From: Nematopogon swammerdamellus | Taxonomy: Eukaryota; Arthropoda; Insecta; Lepidoptera; Adelidae | Assembly: GCA_946902875.1 (NCBI GenBank) | Contig: OX336345.1 | Span: 16,585,395 to 16,649,394 of the forward strand | Length of the DNA: 64,000 nucleotides | Direction: 5' to 3' | Shown: positions 55,375 through 64,000 of the stretch, one piece after another | How the letters are laid out: every line of letters starts with the position of its first letter | Numbering within the stretch: position 1 is the first letter of the stretch | Program-made: the position numbers and the translations under genes | Notes under the pieces: model-generated | The model's input: only the letters and a program-made list of their open reading frames with translations | Told to the model about the DNA's origin: nothing | Database searches by the model: none

Positions 55375-55505
55375 CATGCCTCGGGACATGTTGCGGGCGA
55401 TATCTCTACTGGAGTGTACGTACATTGGGCATGTGCCGCGACATGTTCCAAGATATTTCCCGCAACATACACCGTAGAAGTCGCGGGACATGTCCCTCGA
55501 CATTT
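55375..55505. repeat. Nested foldback
   Basis: Inner arms atgttgcgggcgatatct and agatatttcccgcaacat (16 of 18). Outer arms gggacatgt and acatgtccc. Repeated gcgacatgt words. Confidence 0.6.
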
Positions 55506-55595
55506 GGCCTCTAGTGGATCCATGCTTTAACCGGGCATATAGTATGCAAGAACTGAGTCCTTACGCTCATACTCCTCGTCATATTTATTTGCTCT

Positions 55596-55850
55596 TTATG
55601 TAGTCCCTTCCCTTCTTACCTTACTAGGTGGTAGGGTTTATCCCGGCCGGATTGGTACCACCGCACTGAGCGAAACGTCGGTCGAAACGGTTATGTAAAT
55701 AGTTCGTGTTTTCCGTCCAGTTCAGTGTAGCCGACATCAAATGAAGGGAAGCATTGACATGGCACCTAGTTCACCCGGTGTTATGGGCTGACATCACGGA
55801 TGTTGTAAGTGATGTAGTCAACAATCAGATGTCAGTTTCCATAAAAAAAA
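55596..55850 (+). repeat. SINE (shared-body family), headless
   Basis: Same body as 29363-29608, poly(A) at right. Confidence 0.8.
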
Positions 55851-56252
55851 AGGCTGACGCGAAATACTCAGTTTCGTGGTTGAACACAAGTTTGGTAAAC
55901 GTCGAGCCTGAAATACACATGTTTCAGGAAATATCTAGGTAGGTATGTACAAAAGTCGTCCAATCCGTCGAAAAATCCAGACTTTTATATATTTATTCAC
56001 ATTTATAAAAACATTGATTCATAGTCCATTTGCGGTCGTGATTTAATTTATAAAAATTGTAAACAAGAGAGAGGTCGCGATTTTCACATAACACAACAAT
56101 GCGTCCGGGCAGCAGCAATTCTTCTTGACCGTCAGACAGCTACAGCGGTGCGGGATGTGCAGGTCTCTCAGCACGTTGAAGATCGATTGTGTTGGGCTGT
56201 GCTCGAATTCTTATCTCCGGAATAAAAGTATTTATTACATTTTCATTATATA

Positions 56253-56641
56253 GATGTCAGCCTCGATAGCTCAGTGATGCAGACAGTCTACTGTCGCTAT
56301 TGATTGTTAAGCAACGCTGGGCCGGTCAGTGCTTGGATGGGTGACCGCTCGACCGTTGGAGGCTGACCGTGGTTCGGATTCCACATAAAACCGTAGGTGC
56401 CTTCCCTTCTTACCTTACTAGGTGGTATGGTTCAACCCGCCCGGGTTGGTACCACCGCACTGAATGAAACGTCGGTCGAAACGGCTATGTAAATAGTTTG
56501 TGTTTTCCGTCCAGTTCAGTGTAGCCGACACGACCGAATGGAAGCAATGACATGGCACCTAGTTCACCCGGTATAATGGCCTAACATCACGGATGTTTTA
56601 GGTGATGGAGCCAATAGTGTCTGTTTCCAAAAAAAAAAAAA
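56253..56641 (+). repeat. SINE with tRNA/5S-like head, full length
   Basis: Head 56255-56385 has an A-box-like tagctcagtgatgcag, then gttaagcaacgctgggccgg and tcagtgcttggatgggtgac, which resembles the 3' half of 5S rRNA with its internal control region. A B-box ggttcggattcc follows. The shared body and poly(A) come next. Flanks attatatagatg and attataaatagag may be a target duplication. Confidence 0.75.
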
Positions 56642-57132
56642 AATTATAAATAGAGAAAATATTTTCCATTCTGTCAGTCTGATAAATAAATTCTTAATTT
56701 ATAGACGGGCACGGAATCTGCCTACCTTAATAATCTGTTGTTATAGGTTATTATTTGTTTACAATCTCTGTACATTACTCTCTACATTTTATTGACACTT
56801 TGTTCATATCTACCCACATAGCCAGTGCAACTATCACCATGTTTACTGTCAACCGACCACTGCATTTCTTCACTCTCTGAATAAGCTATTGATAAGTAAT
56901 ATGATTGTAAGTACATATTTTCAAATCACATTCTATAAAATAAACATCAGTACACAAATATAGGGTGTGGCTTAAAACCAGCGACTCCGTGTTAGCTATA
57001 TGGACTCACATGCTGTACCCCATCCTTTTCCTGTCATGGGGGCCGGGGGTACTATACCTATTCTTTTCTTATATTCCAAATATGTATCATGTCATGTATC
57101 ACGATGTATCACTCTACTCCTTTTTATTATTT

Positions 57133-57350
57133 ACAAGCTGTGCCCGCGGCTCCGCCCGCTCTCATATTTCACTTCACTGCTAACCTCATAAGCCATTTAG
57201 CGTGATAGTAAGTAGCCTATAGTTGATGGGAAGAATCAAGCTATCCGTAGAATTTGTTTTTATTAAAATCGGTTCAGTGGTTCTCGAGTTATAAGCGGAC
57301 AGACAGACAGAAAGCAGACGTTGGATTTTATTATAGGTATATATATATAA
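57133..57350 (-). mobile_element. Helitron-like repeat, inverted partner of 60490-60705
   Basis: acaagctgtgcccgcggctc at left, then ctaacctcataagccattta, gaagaatcaagctatccgta, ggttcagtggttctcgagtt and a CAGA run, ending gttggattttattata. The right-hand partner reads the complement almost base for base. Confidence 0.65.
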
Positions 57351-57844
57351 GGACTTTACTTTACTTAAAAACGTTCATAGTAGTAGCTTTCACTGAGCTA
57401 TATTTTTTCGGAAACGGCTCTAACGTTTTGGATGAAATTGTGTGTTTTATTTTACAAGTTTATTGAGATAGGTGTGAATTTCTAACGCCGTCTCTTAGAC
57501 GCCGAGCGAAGCTCGGTCGCCCAGGGACTACGTATACTACCAGAATTTATAGAACGTAGAAACAAGTAACATATTTGAAATAAAACTCCGTTCGTGGCAA
57601 TTGGGCAATAATTTCTATAATTTACATAATTTTTAAAATATTACCTAAATATTTTATTTATATTTTAGGTGTAATGTTCTGTAATATTGTACTTGTTTTT
57701 AATATTTTTTTAATGTATTACGGTAGAACCTAACTGCCGCAGGAAAAAGAATGGCGTCCTCATACAAATATTGATATATCAATGAAATCAGTGTCGTACT
57801 GTATTCAACAAACGGATGCGGGGAGGTCACTAGCATTATTTTTT

Positions 57845-58175
57845 TTATTTTATTTTTTTATTTTTATTGAAACTGACACGGCTGGCTACATCACCTACAA
57901 CCTCCGTGATGTCAACCCATAACACCGGGTGAACTTGGTGCCACGTTAGTGCTTCCCTTCGGTCGTCCCGGCTACACTGAACTGGACGGAAAACACAAAT
58001 TATTTACATAGCCGTTTCGACCGACCTTTCATTCAGTGCGGTGGTAACAACCCGGGCGGGCTAAACCCTACCACCTAGTAATGTAAGAAGGGAGTCATAT
58101 CCCTTAGTCGCCTTTTACGACATACACGGGGAGATATGCAGTGGGGCTATTCTTTTAAAGTACCGGGCACACACG
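57845..58175 (-). repeat. SINE (shared-body family) with non-5S head
   Basis: As 36773-37098, slightly diverged (ggctggctac, gtggtaacaacccgg). Confidence 0.8.
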
Positions 58176-58242
58176 GTACAAAATTATTTGATGAGTGGCC
58201 ACGACGGACAATCATTTCAAACCCCATCAAGTGAACAAATAA

Positions 58243-58441
58243 TATATATATATTTTTTTATAAAATCCTACTGCTAAAACCGAAGGGAATAACAAAAAAG
58301 TTGATAGAAAATGCCGTAGTCGGGCGTGCAGAAGGATTCGAATAGACAGACAGATAGCCCGAATACAGCATTTTCTATCAACATTCCATGTTATTTCCTT
58401 CGTTTTTCGTAGTCAGATTTTGTAAAAAAATATATATATTT
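58243..58441. mobile_element. Foldback MITE
   Basis: Arms of about 85 bp: atatatatatttttttataa, aaaccgaagggaataac, gttgatagaaaatgc and complements, around a short centre at about 58340. No ORF. Confidence 0.65.
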
Positions 58442-58897
58442 GGTATATTTTTTAAATCGCCTATTCAAGCCCACTGATGGCGTTTGAACTTTGAAATGTG
58501 TCCGCCGCCGTGGGCCCGAAATCACAAAGATCAAATGTATGCAAATAAAAGGTTGTGTAAAAATACCTTTCCCTCAAATTCGCCTTTACGTCAGTTGACT
58601 AGTAGTTGGGCGAGTAGTACCTTTTGTATACTTTTATTGCTTCCGTCCATCTCCCTGAATACAAAAGTGCCGGAAATCCATGCGTGTAACCTTTTTGTGC
58701 CGAGAGCGGCGGGTCCCTTCGAAGGTCCTGAAGAAATTGACCACGCCCACAGGGCAATTAGGAGATCCACATGCGTTGCGTGTAGGACACCCTCGTGTGT
58801 GTGCCTAAGGCGGGGGTAAATAATTCCATCGAACTTGAGTGCGACCGAAAATTCGGGACGTCTAATTGGACAAACTGAGTTTTTAGACATTTTAAGC

Positions 58898-59085
58898 TTC
58901 GGATCCAGAGGGCTAATGCCGCTTCAGTCATTGGGACCGGACCATGCTTATGGTCCGTATGGACGACTATTTTTATTTATAGTTAGATTTATTTTTATAG
59001 ATATTTTAGTTATTTTTAGGTCTAGATTTAATTATTTTTAAGTACTTTATTTGAAATAAAGTTCTTAATAACACCACAAAAAAAG
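58898..59085 (+). repeat. LINE tail, sister of 15425-15735
   Basis: gctaatgccgcttcagtcat, ggacgactatttttatttat and an AATAAAG signal followed by a terminal A run. Confidence 0.55.
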
Positions 59086-59200
59086 CTTCGGATTGGTACA
59101 CGCTGAACTAGATGAAAAATGTGAATGGTTTTTTTCTTGCAATCAACCAACAAAATAACTGTAAAGAATATGAATGTATTTTATTGTCGCGTGATGTATA

Positions 59201-60128
59201 CGTGGGCTGTTCCGAAAATTGTTAGCCACAGAATAAATACAATTATTTTTTTCCTGAAACTATTTTGATTTCACGGCTAATTTAAATACAAATCTCCTTG
59301 ATGAAAATTATTGGCCACCTATGTGTAGTTCTTTTTTTAAATATTTTTAACGGTTATCCGTCACTCATATTTTATTTGCAACAATGGACGTCTCGCGAGA
59401 AGCTTTTCGTGTTATGATTTTCGATGCTTATAAACTAGGGTTAACCTTCAAGGAATCTCACGAAAATTTGCAAGCTGCTTTTGGGGAGTCTGCTCCTGCG
59501 TTAGCAACAGTTACTTATTGGTTTCGTGAATTTAAACGTGGTCGAGAGAACCTAAACGATGACCCCAGACCCGGCCGACCATCAACTGCAGTCGCAGTCA
59601 CTCATGAAAACGTCATCAGGGTAGAGTGGCTATTGCGGGAGAATAGACACATTACACATCGGGAGATTCAGGCTGAACTAAATATTGGTATTGCGAAGTT
59701 TGTCTGCCTCAAGCTTTCGGGGAGTTGAATAGCGAGCGCCCAAGGAGCGGCGTCCGTGGCATTCTTTTTCACCAAGATAACGCGCCCGCTCACACACCGG
59801 TAGAAACATGGACTATTTGACAACTTCGGGGGTTATCCCATCCTCCGTACAGCCCAGATTTAGCTCCACGCGATTTTTTTTTATTTCCCACGGTAAAAAA
59901 TATGCTTCGCGGGCGAAAATTCAACACTGCAGACGAGGCCGTCGAAGAATTTCGGCGGTTATTTTTCGACCTCCCGCAAGATACGTTTTTTAAATGTTTT
60001 GAAACCTGGTTCACCCGAATGCATAAGTGCATAGGGATTGGAGGGAAATATTTTGAAAAGCTGTAAATAATTTGTTTTCATATTCTAACCATTTTTCATT
60101 TCACTAACAATTTTCGGGACAGCCTATG
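59201..60128 (+). mobile_element. Mariner element, internally deleted
   Basis: Inverted ends ggctgttccgaaaattgtta and its near complement at right, flanked by TA (59199-59200, 60129-60130). 928 bp, against about 1.3 kb for full mariners. Confidence 0.9.
59384..60066 (+). pseudogene. Mariner transposase, deleted and frameshifted
   Basis: The N-terminal part is intact: MDVSREAFRVMIFDAYKLG, then the helix-turn-helix with TVTYWFREFKRGRENLND, the PRPGRPSTAV linker and REIQAELNIGI. At about 59697 the frame jumps, with loss of the first catalytic aspartate region. Later frames give RPRSGVRGILFHQDNAPAHT, an internal stop, then PPYSPDLAPRDFFLFP and the C-terminal end to the stop at 60064-60066. Two of three DDD positions can be seen (QDNA, SPDLAPRD). 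Not functional. Confidence 0.9.
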
Positions 60129-60164
60129 TATTTATGTATTGTTTTACAATTATATTTCGACATA

Positions 60165-60345
60165 GAGACTTCAACCGAGTCATGCAGCAGGTGGGTCTTC
60201 GTGCCTTACTTGCTGCTTGATCGATTGAATCTTGTTCGATTACTTTGCGGAACGTGGTGGTCGGTGTTGTGCTATAATTTACCTGAGTTCTTGCAGCACA
60301 ACACCGATTACTCTGCTTAACACAATTGTCGGGGTTCAGCGTGTG
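60165..60345 (+). repeat. Dispersed repeat family (gcagcaggtgggtcttcg)
   Basis: Copy of 34420-34590 and inverse of 61725-61930. Contains an 11-bp inverted repeat ggtgttgtgct/agcacaacacc. Starts immediately after the mariner. Confidence 0.6.
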
Positions 60346-60489
60346 TGATATGTATGTATGTATAAAGAGAACGTTGTAAGTTTGTTTCAGTGTTTTCTTT
60401 ATGACGAAATAAAACGCTGCAGCACTAGAATACAAAAGATGTACTTTTTGTAGATGTACTCTTTTGCTACTACCTACTTACATCCTTCC

Positions 60490-60705
60490 TTACCTATAAT
60501 AAAATCCAACGTCTGCTTTCTGTCTGAGTGTCTGTCTGTCCGCTTATAACTCGAGAACCACTGAACCGATTTTAATAAAAAAAAATTCTACGGATAGCTT
60601 GATTCTTCCCATCAACTATAGGCTACTTACTATCACGCTAAATGGCTTATGAGGTTAGCAGTGAAGTGAAATATGAGAGCGGGCGGAGCCGCGGGCACAG
60701 CTTGT
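60490..60705 (+). mobile_element. Helitron-like repeat, inverted partner of 57133-57350
   Basis: tataataaaatccaacgtct start, a TCTG run, then ccactgaaccgattttaata, and the end gagcgggcggagccgcgggc, acagcttg. The end resembles Lep1 Helitrons but lacks a clean CTAG. Confidence 0.6.
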
Positions 60706-60719
60706 TCCACTATATTATC

Positions 60720-60858
60720 GAATCTCAAACATTCAAAGGTTGACTGTAAGAAATCTCTGTAAGGGATAAGTCCACCTTTGCACCTTATGTAAATTGTCTA
60801 ATGTATTTGTAACTGTTTAATATTTACTGGAGCAATAAAGAATTTTCTATCTATCTAC
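60720..60858 (+). repeat. LINE tail ending in (TCTA)n
   Basis: attcaaaggttgactgtaag, cctttgcaccttatgtaaat, ggagcaataaagaattttc, then ctatctatcta. Related copies in inverse orientation at about 32145-32270 and 37678-37805. Confidence 0.6.
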
Positions 60859-61262
60859 TTTTCTCGTATGTTGCGCAAGTTTCCGCAGACTCTGTTCCTT
60901 TACATGTGTATCTTCATGTAATTAGCTGACCGTACGATATAAACGCCTAAGCCACCGCAGCAAACGAATGCTCTGCTCAGCGAAGTGGCGGCGTGGGAGT
61001 AATTGCAAAAGGGAATTTATTTAATTATGTGATGCGGCCCGATTCCGCTATTTATGGAGCACTTTCGTGTTATTTACGGTTTTAGCCTCAAGACTGAATG
61101 AAAGATAATACTTAAAAGGAATATTGTCTGTGGACTTTGCCCGCATTTCAGAATTATGTTTGGAAGTTGGATATATTATGCTGCCGCTCTTTTTTATGGA
61201 AATAACTCAATTGTATCAGTTCCCTCATACATATCTGAGAGACAAGCCAGCGCTGCAGCGTA

Positions 61263-61440
61263 CCTTTTTTTTGGAAACTAACACGGTTGGCTACATCACC
61301 TACAACATCCGTGATGTCAGACTATAACACCGGGTGAACTAGATACCATGTCAGTGCTTCCCTTCATTTCATGTCGGCTACACTGAACTGGACGGAAAAC
61401 TATTTATATAGCCGTTTCGACCGACGTTTCATGTGTGTGG
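61263..61440 (-). repeat. SINE (shared-body family), truncated
   Basis: Poly(T) at left, body through ccgtttcgaccgacgtttca, then unrelated sequence. Confidence 0.75.
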
Positions 61441-61562
61441 CGCGGTCGTATTGTTTCGCCACTCCACGTAAGGTTTCCGCTCACAACTCAATCTCAGTCC
61501 CGTGGAGAGTGTTGTGATTAACATAGATTAAAACCCGCGATGGTATGCCAGGTTACATTAGT

Positions 61563-61710
61563 AACAAAAAACCGGCCAAGTGCGAGGCGTGCTCGCGCAC
61601 CGAGGGTTCCGCACCGCAGAAATTAAAAAAAATGCGTTTCTTGTAAGGTTCTATCTTTTGTCCATCTGCGATGCAGTGCCTGTGGCGCCATCTATTATTT
61701 ACATACATTA
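61563..61710. repeat. SINE-like repeat (acttggccg family) fragment
   Basis: aaaaccggccaagtgcgagg, gcgcaccgagggttccgcac and cctgtggcgccatctattat. Confidence 0.65.
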
Positions 61711-61724
61711 CATATTACATATCA

Positions 61725-61930
61725 CACACGCTGAATCCTGACAATCGGGTAAGCAGAGTAATCGGTGTTGTGCTGCAAGAACTCTGGTAAATTACAGCAC
61801 AACACCTACCGCCACGTTTCGCAAAGTATTCGAACAAGATTAAATCGATCAAACATCAAGTAAGGCACGAAGACCCACCTGCTGCATGACTCGGTGGAAG
61901 TACCGTGCCAAGGTGAGAGGTGGCGAGCCT
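61725..61930 (-). repeat. Dispersed repeat family, inverse copy
   Basis: Complement of 60165-60345: cacacgctgaatcctgacaa, gcagagtaatcggtgttgtg, cttggcac-type words at its end. Confidence 0.6.
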
Positions 61931-62168
61931 GTTGCCCTTTAGCGCGGCATCCTGTAGCCGTAAGTCCAGCGTGCAGGGATGCAATCCAGGGAGGTGGAAA
62001 GGGGACGGCGGGATTGCGTTAAACAGCTCCTCCGAGCACTCCCCATGAAATAAGCTTGCAAGATGGATGATGGCTACGGTACCCTCTGTGTGCGAACAAT
62101 GTTCGCACTTAACAGCCTTTATTCTGATATCACATTTTCTCACGGCAATGTTTTATCTTTTGTTGCAG

Positions 62169-62266
62169 ACATTTCGCCATGGTTTCCCGTTCGAACCGAC
62201 CGCCATCGCCTGGGACCCCATACAGAAGCTGCTCGCCATCGGAGACAAATCCGGCAACCTTAGAAT
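62169..62266 (+). CDS. tomosyn: Tomosyn (syntaxin-binding protein 5) exon, WD40 start
   Basis: A single exon after acceptor ttttgttgcag, encoding TFRHGFPFEPTAIAWDPIQK, then LLAIGDKSGNLR. This is the first WD40 segment of the tomosyn/L(2)gl family; DPxQKxLAIGxxxGxLR favours tomosyn over L(2)gl. Tomosyn binds syntaxin and SNAP25 and restrains vesicle fusion. The likely donor is AGAAT|GTATCC at 62267, weak but placed where the family changes exon (98 nt, phase 2). A second donor at 62311 would extend the exon with residues unlike the family. No other exon of the gene is recognised in the window, so its introns are long. Confidence 0.72.
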
Positions 62267-62965
62267 GTATCCTTTCTCATATTATCAGAACAAACACTGC
62301 CGGCTGAAAGGTAATTTCGAAGGAGCATGCTTAAATATTGTTCAGTATTTTGTGCCCATACTACGAACGACTGCTTCAAAACTGTTTGGCATAAGGTAAA
62401 CATTTTAATTTGTATCGGCTGTATATTGGTATCGGATATATTTACGTTAAATATAACATCCTACATATAAGTAACAAAATAAAAAATACTAATTGAAATA
62501 AATACAAACAAAACAAAAACATTACAGATACAGGTTCGGTCAAGAAATTAATAAAAGTTAATATTTATACATACATGTATATTATGAAAGATTCATTTGA
62601 ATCATCCAAGAGAGCAACATTTTTCTTATTTTTATTAGGAAAAAATGCATTTAACTTATAAAATGTATTGTCCAAAAGGAATATCACTAAATGTACCATC
62701 CCGTGATATACCAGATCTGTTCAGATTTTATACAGACAGACAGGCGTGCATTTTATAATGGCAGAGAATAGAAGAGAAGTCACACCGAGTAGTGATGTGG
62801 GTGACTCTACTCGACGGGACTGGAAGATTGATGCCGTCTACGTGTCGCGAGCTTGGATTGATTAACTTTCACGTACGCGTAGCGAATCGTGTGGAGATGC
62901 CTGCTACTTTGTCAAAAGTACCCTTGCTCGCCTTGACTCATATTCTGAGGTAAAAGTTCGTTAGT
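62267..62965. other. Presumed tomosyn intron
   Basis: AT-rich, no domain recognised. A short CAGA run near 62731. Confidence 0.4.
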
Positions 62966-63245
62966 TTTTTCTTAATGGAAATTGACACGGTTGACTACAT
63001 CATCACCACTACATCCGTGAAGTCAGCCCATAGCACTTTGGTGAACTAAGTGCCATATTAGTGCTTCCCTTCGGTCGTGCCGGCTACACTGAACTGGACG
63101 GAAAATACGAAATATTTACATAGCCGTTTCAACCGACCTTTTATCCAGTTTTACGTGGAATTCGAACCACGGTCAGCCTCCAAAGGTCGAGCGGTCACCC
63201 ATCCAAGTACTGACCGCGACTTCCGGCGAGCGTGTTTCCCGAATC
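62966..63245 (-). repeat. SINE with tRNA/5S-like head
   Basis: Poly(T)-side body, then the head complement: ggaattcgaaccacggtcag and gagcggtcacccatccaagt, actgaccgcgac. Inserted within the presumed tomosyn intron. Confidence 0.7.
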
Positions 63246-63449
63246 CTTTAACCTGGGTGGATGTCTTCAAACGTCGTATTAACAGGCTAGACAGCCTAGC
63301 AACAGTCCGCAAGTCTGCTGACATGGCGCCTAACGTGGTTTCGCGAGGATAGGTGATTTTGGCTCTTTCGACTGCACCATTGGTCTGTCGGCACAGCCAC
63401 TCATGTTGGTTTACATTTTAAAAGATCACGGTATTTAATATTTTTTTTA

Positions 63450-63570
63450 TTGCTTCCGAACTGGGTGGCTCTGCCCGAGGTCGAAGCCTCAGGCGCAGCC
63501 AATTTCACCGCCGAGGAGGTGCCAGTCCGGCTTGGAGGTGAACTAATGTCGCTGGGGAAAGGCTATTAAC
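63450..63570. repeat. Diverged SINE-like fragment
   Basis: ctgggtggctctgcccgagg, ccgccgaggaggtgccagtc resemble the body of the tRNA-headed family (cctccgaggaggt words). Confidence 0.35.
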
Positions 63571-63686
63571 CCGCGATTTGAAGATCCGTGGATTGTAGGA
63601 GTGGGGAAAGATGTTTCCTGGGAGCCCGTTCCACACCTTTGCAGTGCGGCACAAGAACGATTTAGAGATTTTTTATTTTTATTTTG

Positions 63687-64000
63687 TTTTTTATGGAAAC
63701 TGACACGGTTGGCTACATCACCTACAACGTCCGTGATGTCAGCCCATAACACCGGGTGAACTAGGTGCCATGTCAGTGCTCCCCCCTTTGATCGTGCCGG
63801 CTACACTGAACTGGTCGGAAAACACAAACTATTTACATAGCCGTTTCGACCGACGTTTCATTCAGTGCGGTGGTACCAACCCGGGCGGGTTAAACCCTAC
63901 CACCAAGTAAGATTAGGAGGGAAGGGACCTACAGTTTTACGAGGAATCCGAACCTCGGTCAGCCTCCAATGGTCAGCGGTCACCCATCCAAATACTGACC
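63687..64000 (-). repeat. SINE with tRNA/5S-like head, cut by window end
   Basis: Poly(T) near 63690, full body, then the head complement: gaatccgaacctcggtcagc, cagcggtcacccatccaaat, actgacc at the window edge. Confidence 0.75.

Overview
The window looks like a lepidopteran (moth or butterfly) nuclear genome. The evidence is a five-exon hexamerin storage-protein gene of the SP1/BJHSP type, Lep1-like Helitrons, and dense tRNA- and 5S-derived SINEs in an AT-rich, repeat-saturated background. Only two host genes can be supported. One is the complete hexamerin gene on the minus strand (about 53.6 to 47.0 kb). The other is a single exon of tomosyn on the plus strand (about 62.2 kb). Almost everything else that can be named is mobile DNA.

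Layout. 1-10744: a Ty3/gypsy-type LTR retrotransposon on the minus strand with apparently identical LTRs, intact gag and pol, and a leader of more than 2 kb; its outer end is cut off by the window start. 10.7-20.5 kb: foldback elements and MITEs (one with a hammerhead-like core), LINE tails, SINE fragments and a 5'-truncated RTE-type reverse transcriptase. 20584-23852: a Helitron holding about 38 copies of a 68-bp minisatellite. 24-40 kb: MITEs, SINEs, a second short Helitron, two hAT-type elements, and tandem arrays of 121, 155 and 21 bp. 40401-43576: a PIF/Harbinger element with TTA target duplication. Its transposase gene and its MADF-BESS gene lie on opposite strands with interleaved exons, and a deleted inverted copy abuts it. 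47.0-53.6 kb: the hexamerin gene, with a MITE in intron 2 and a perfect 31-bp palindrome plus a second MITE in intron 1. 54.7-64 kb: many SINEs, an inverted pair of Helitron-like repeats, a deleted mariner, LINE tails and the tomosyn exon.

How the parts relate. The hexamerin gene has a TATA box, signal peptide, consistent splice phases and a poly(A) signal, so it looks functional. The gypsy element (gag-pol with a probable -1 frameshift) and the Harbinger element (transposase plus MADF partner, both open, intact ends) look young and possibly autonomous. One SINE family has a common body joined to at least two different heads, one resembling a tRNA/5S rRNA chimera. Family assignments and splice sites were made by eye; no alignment or search was run.
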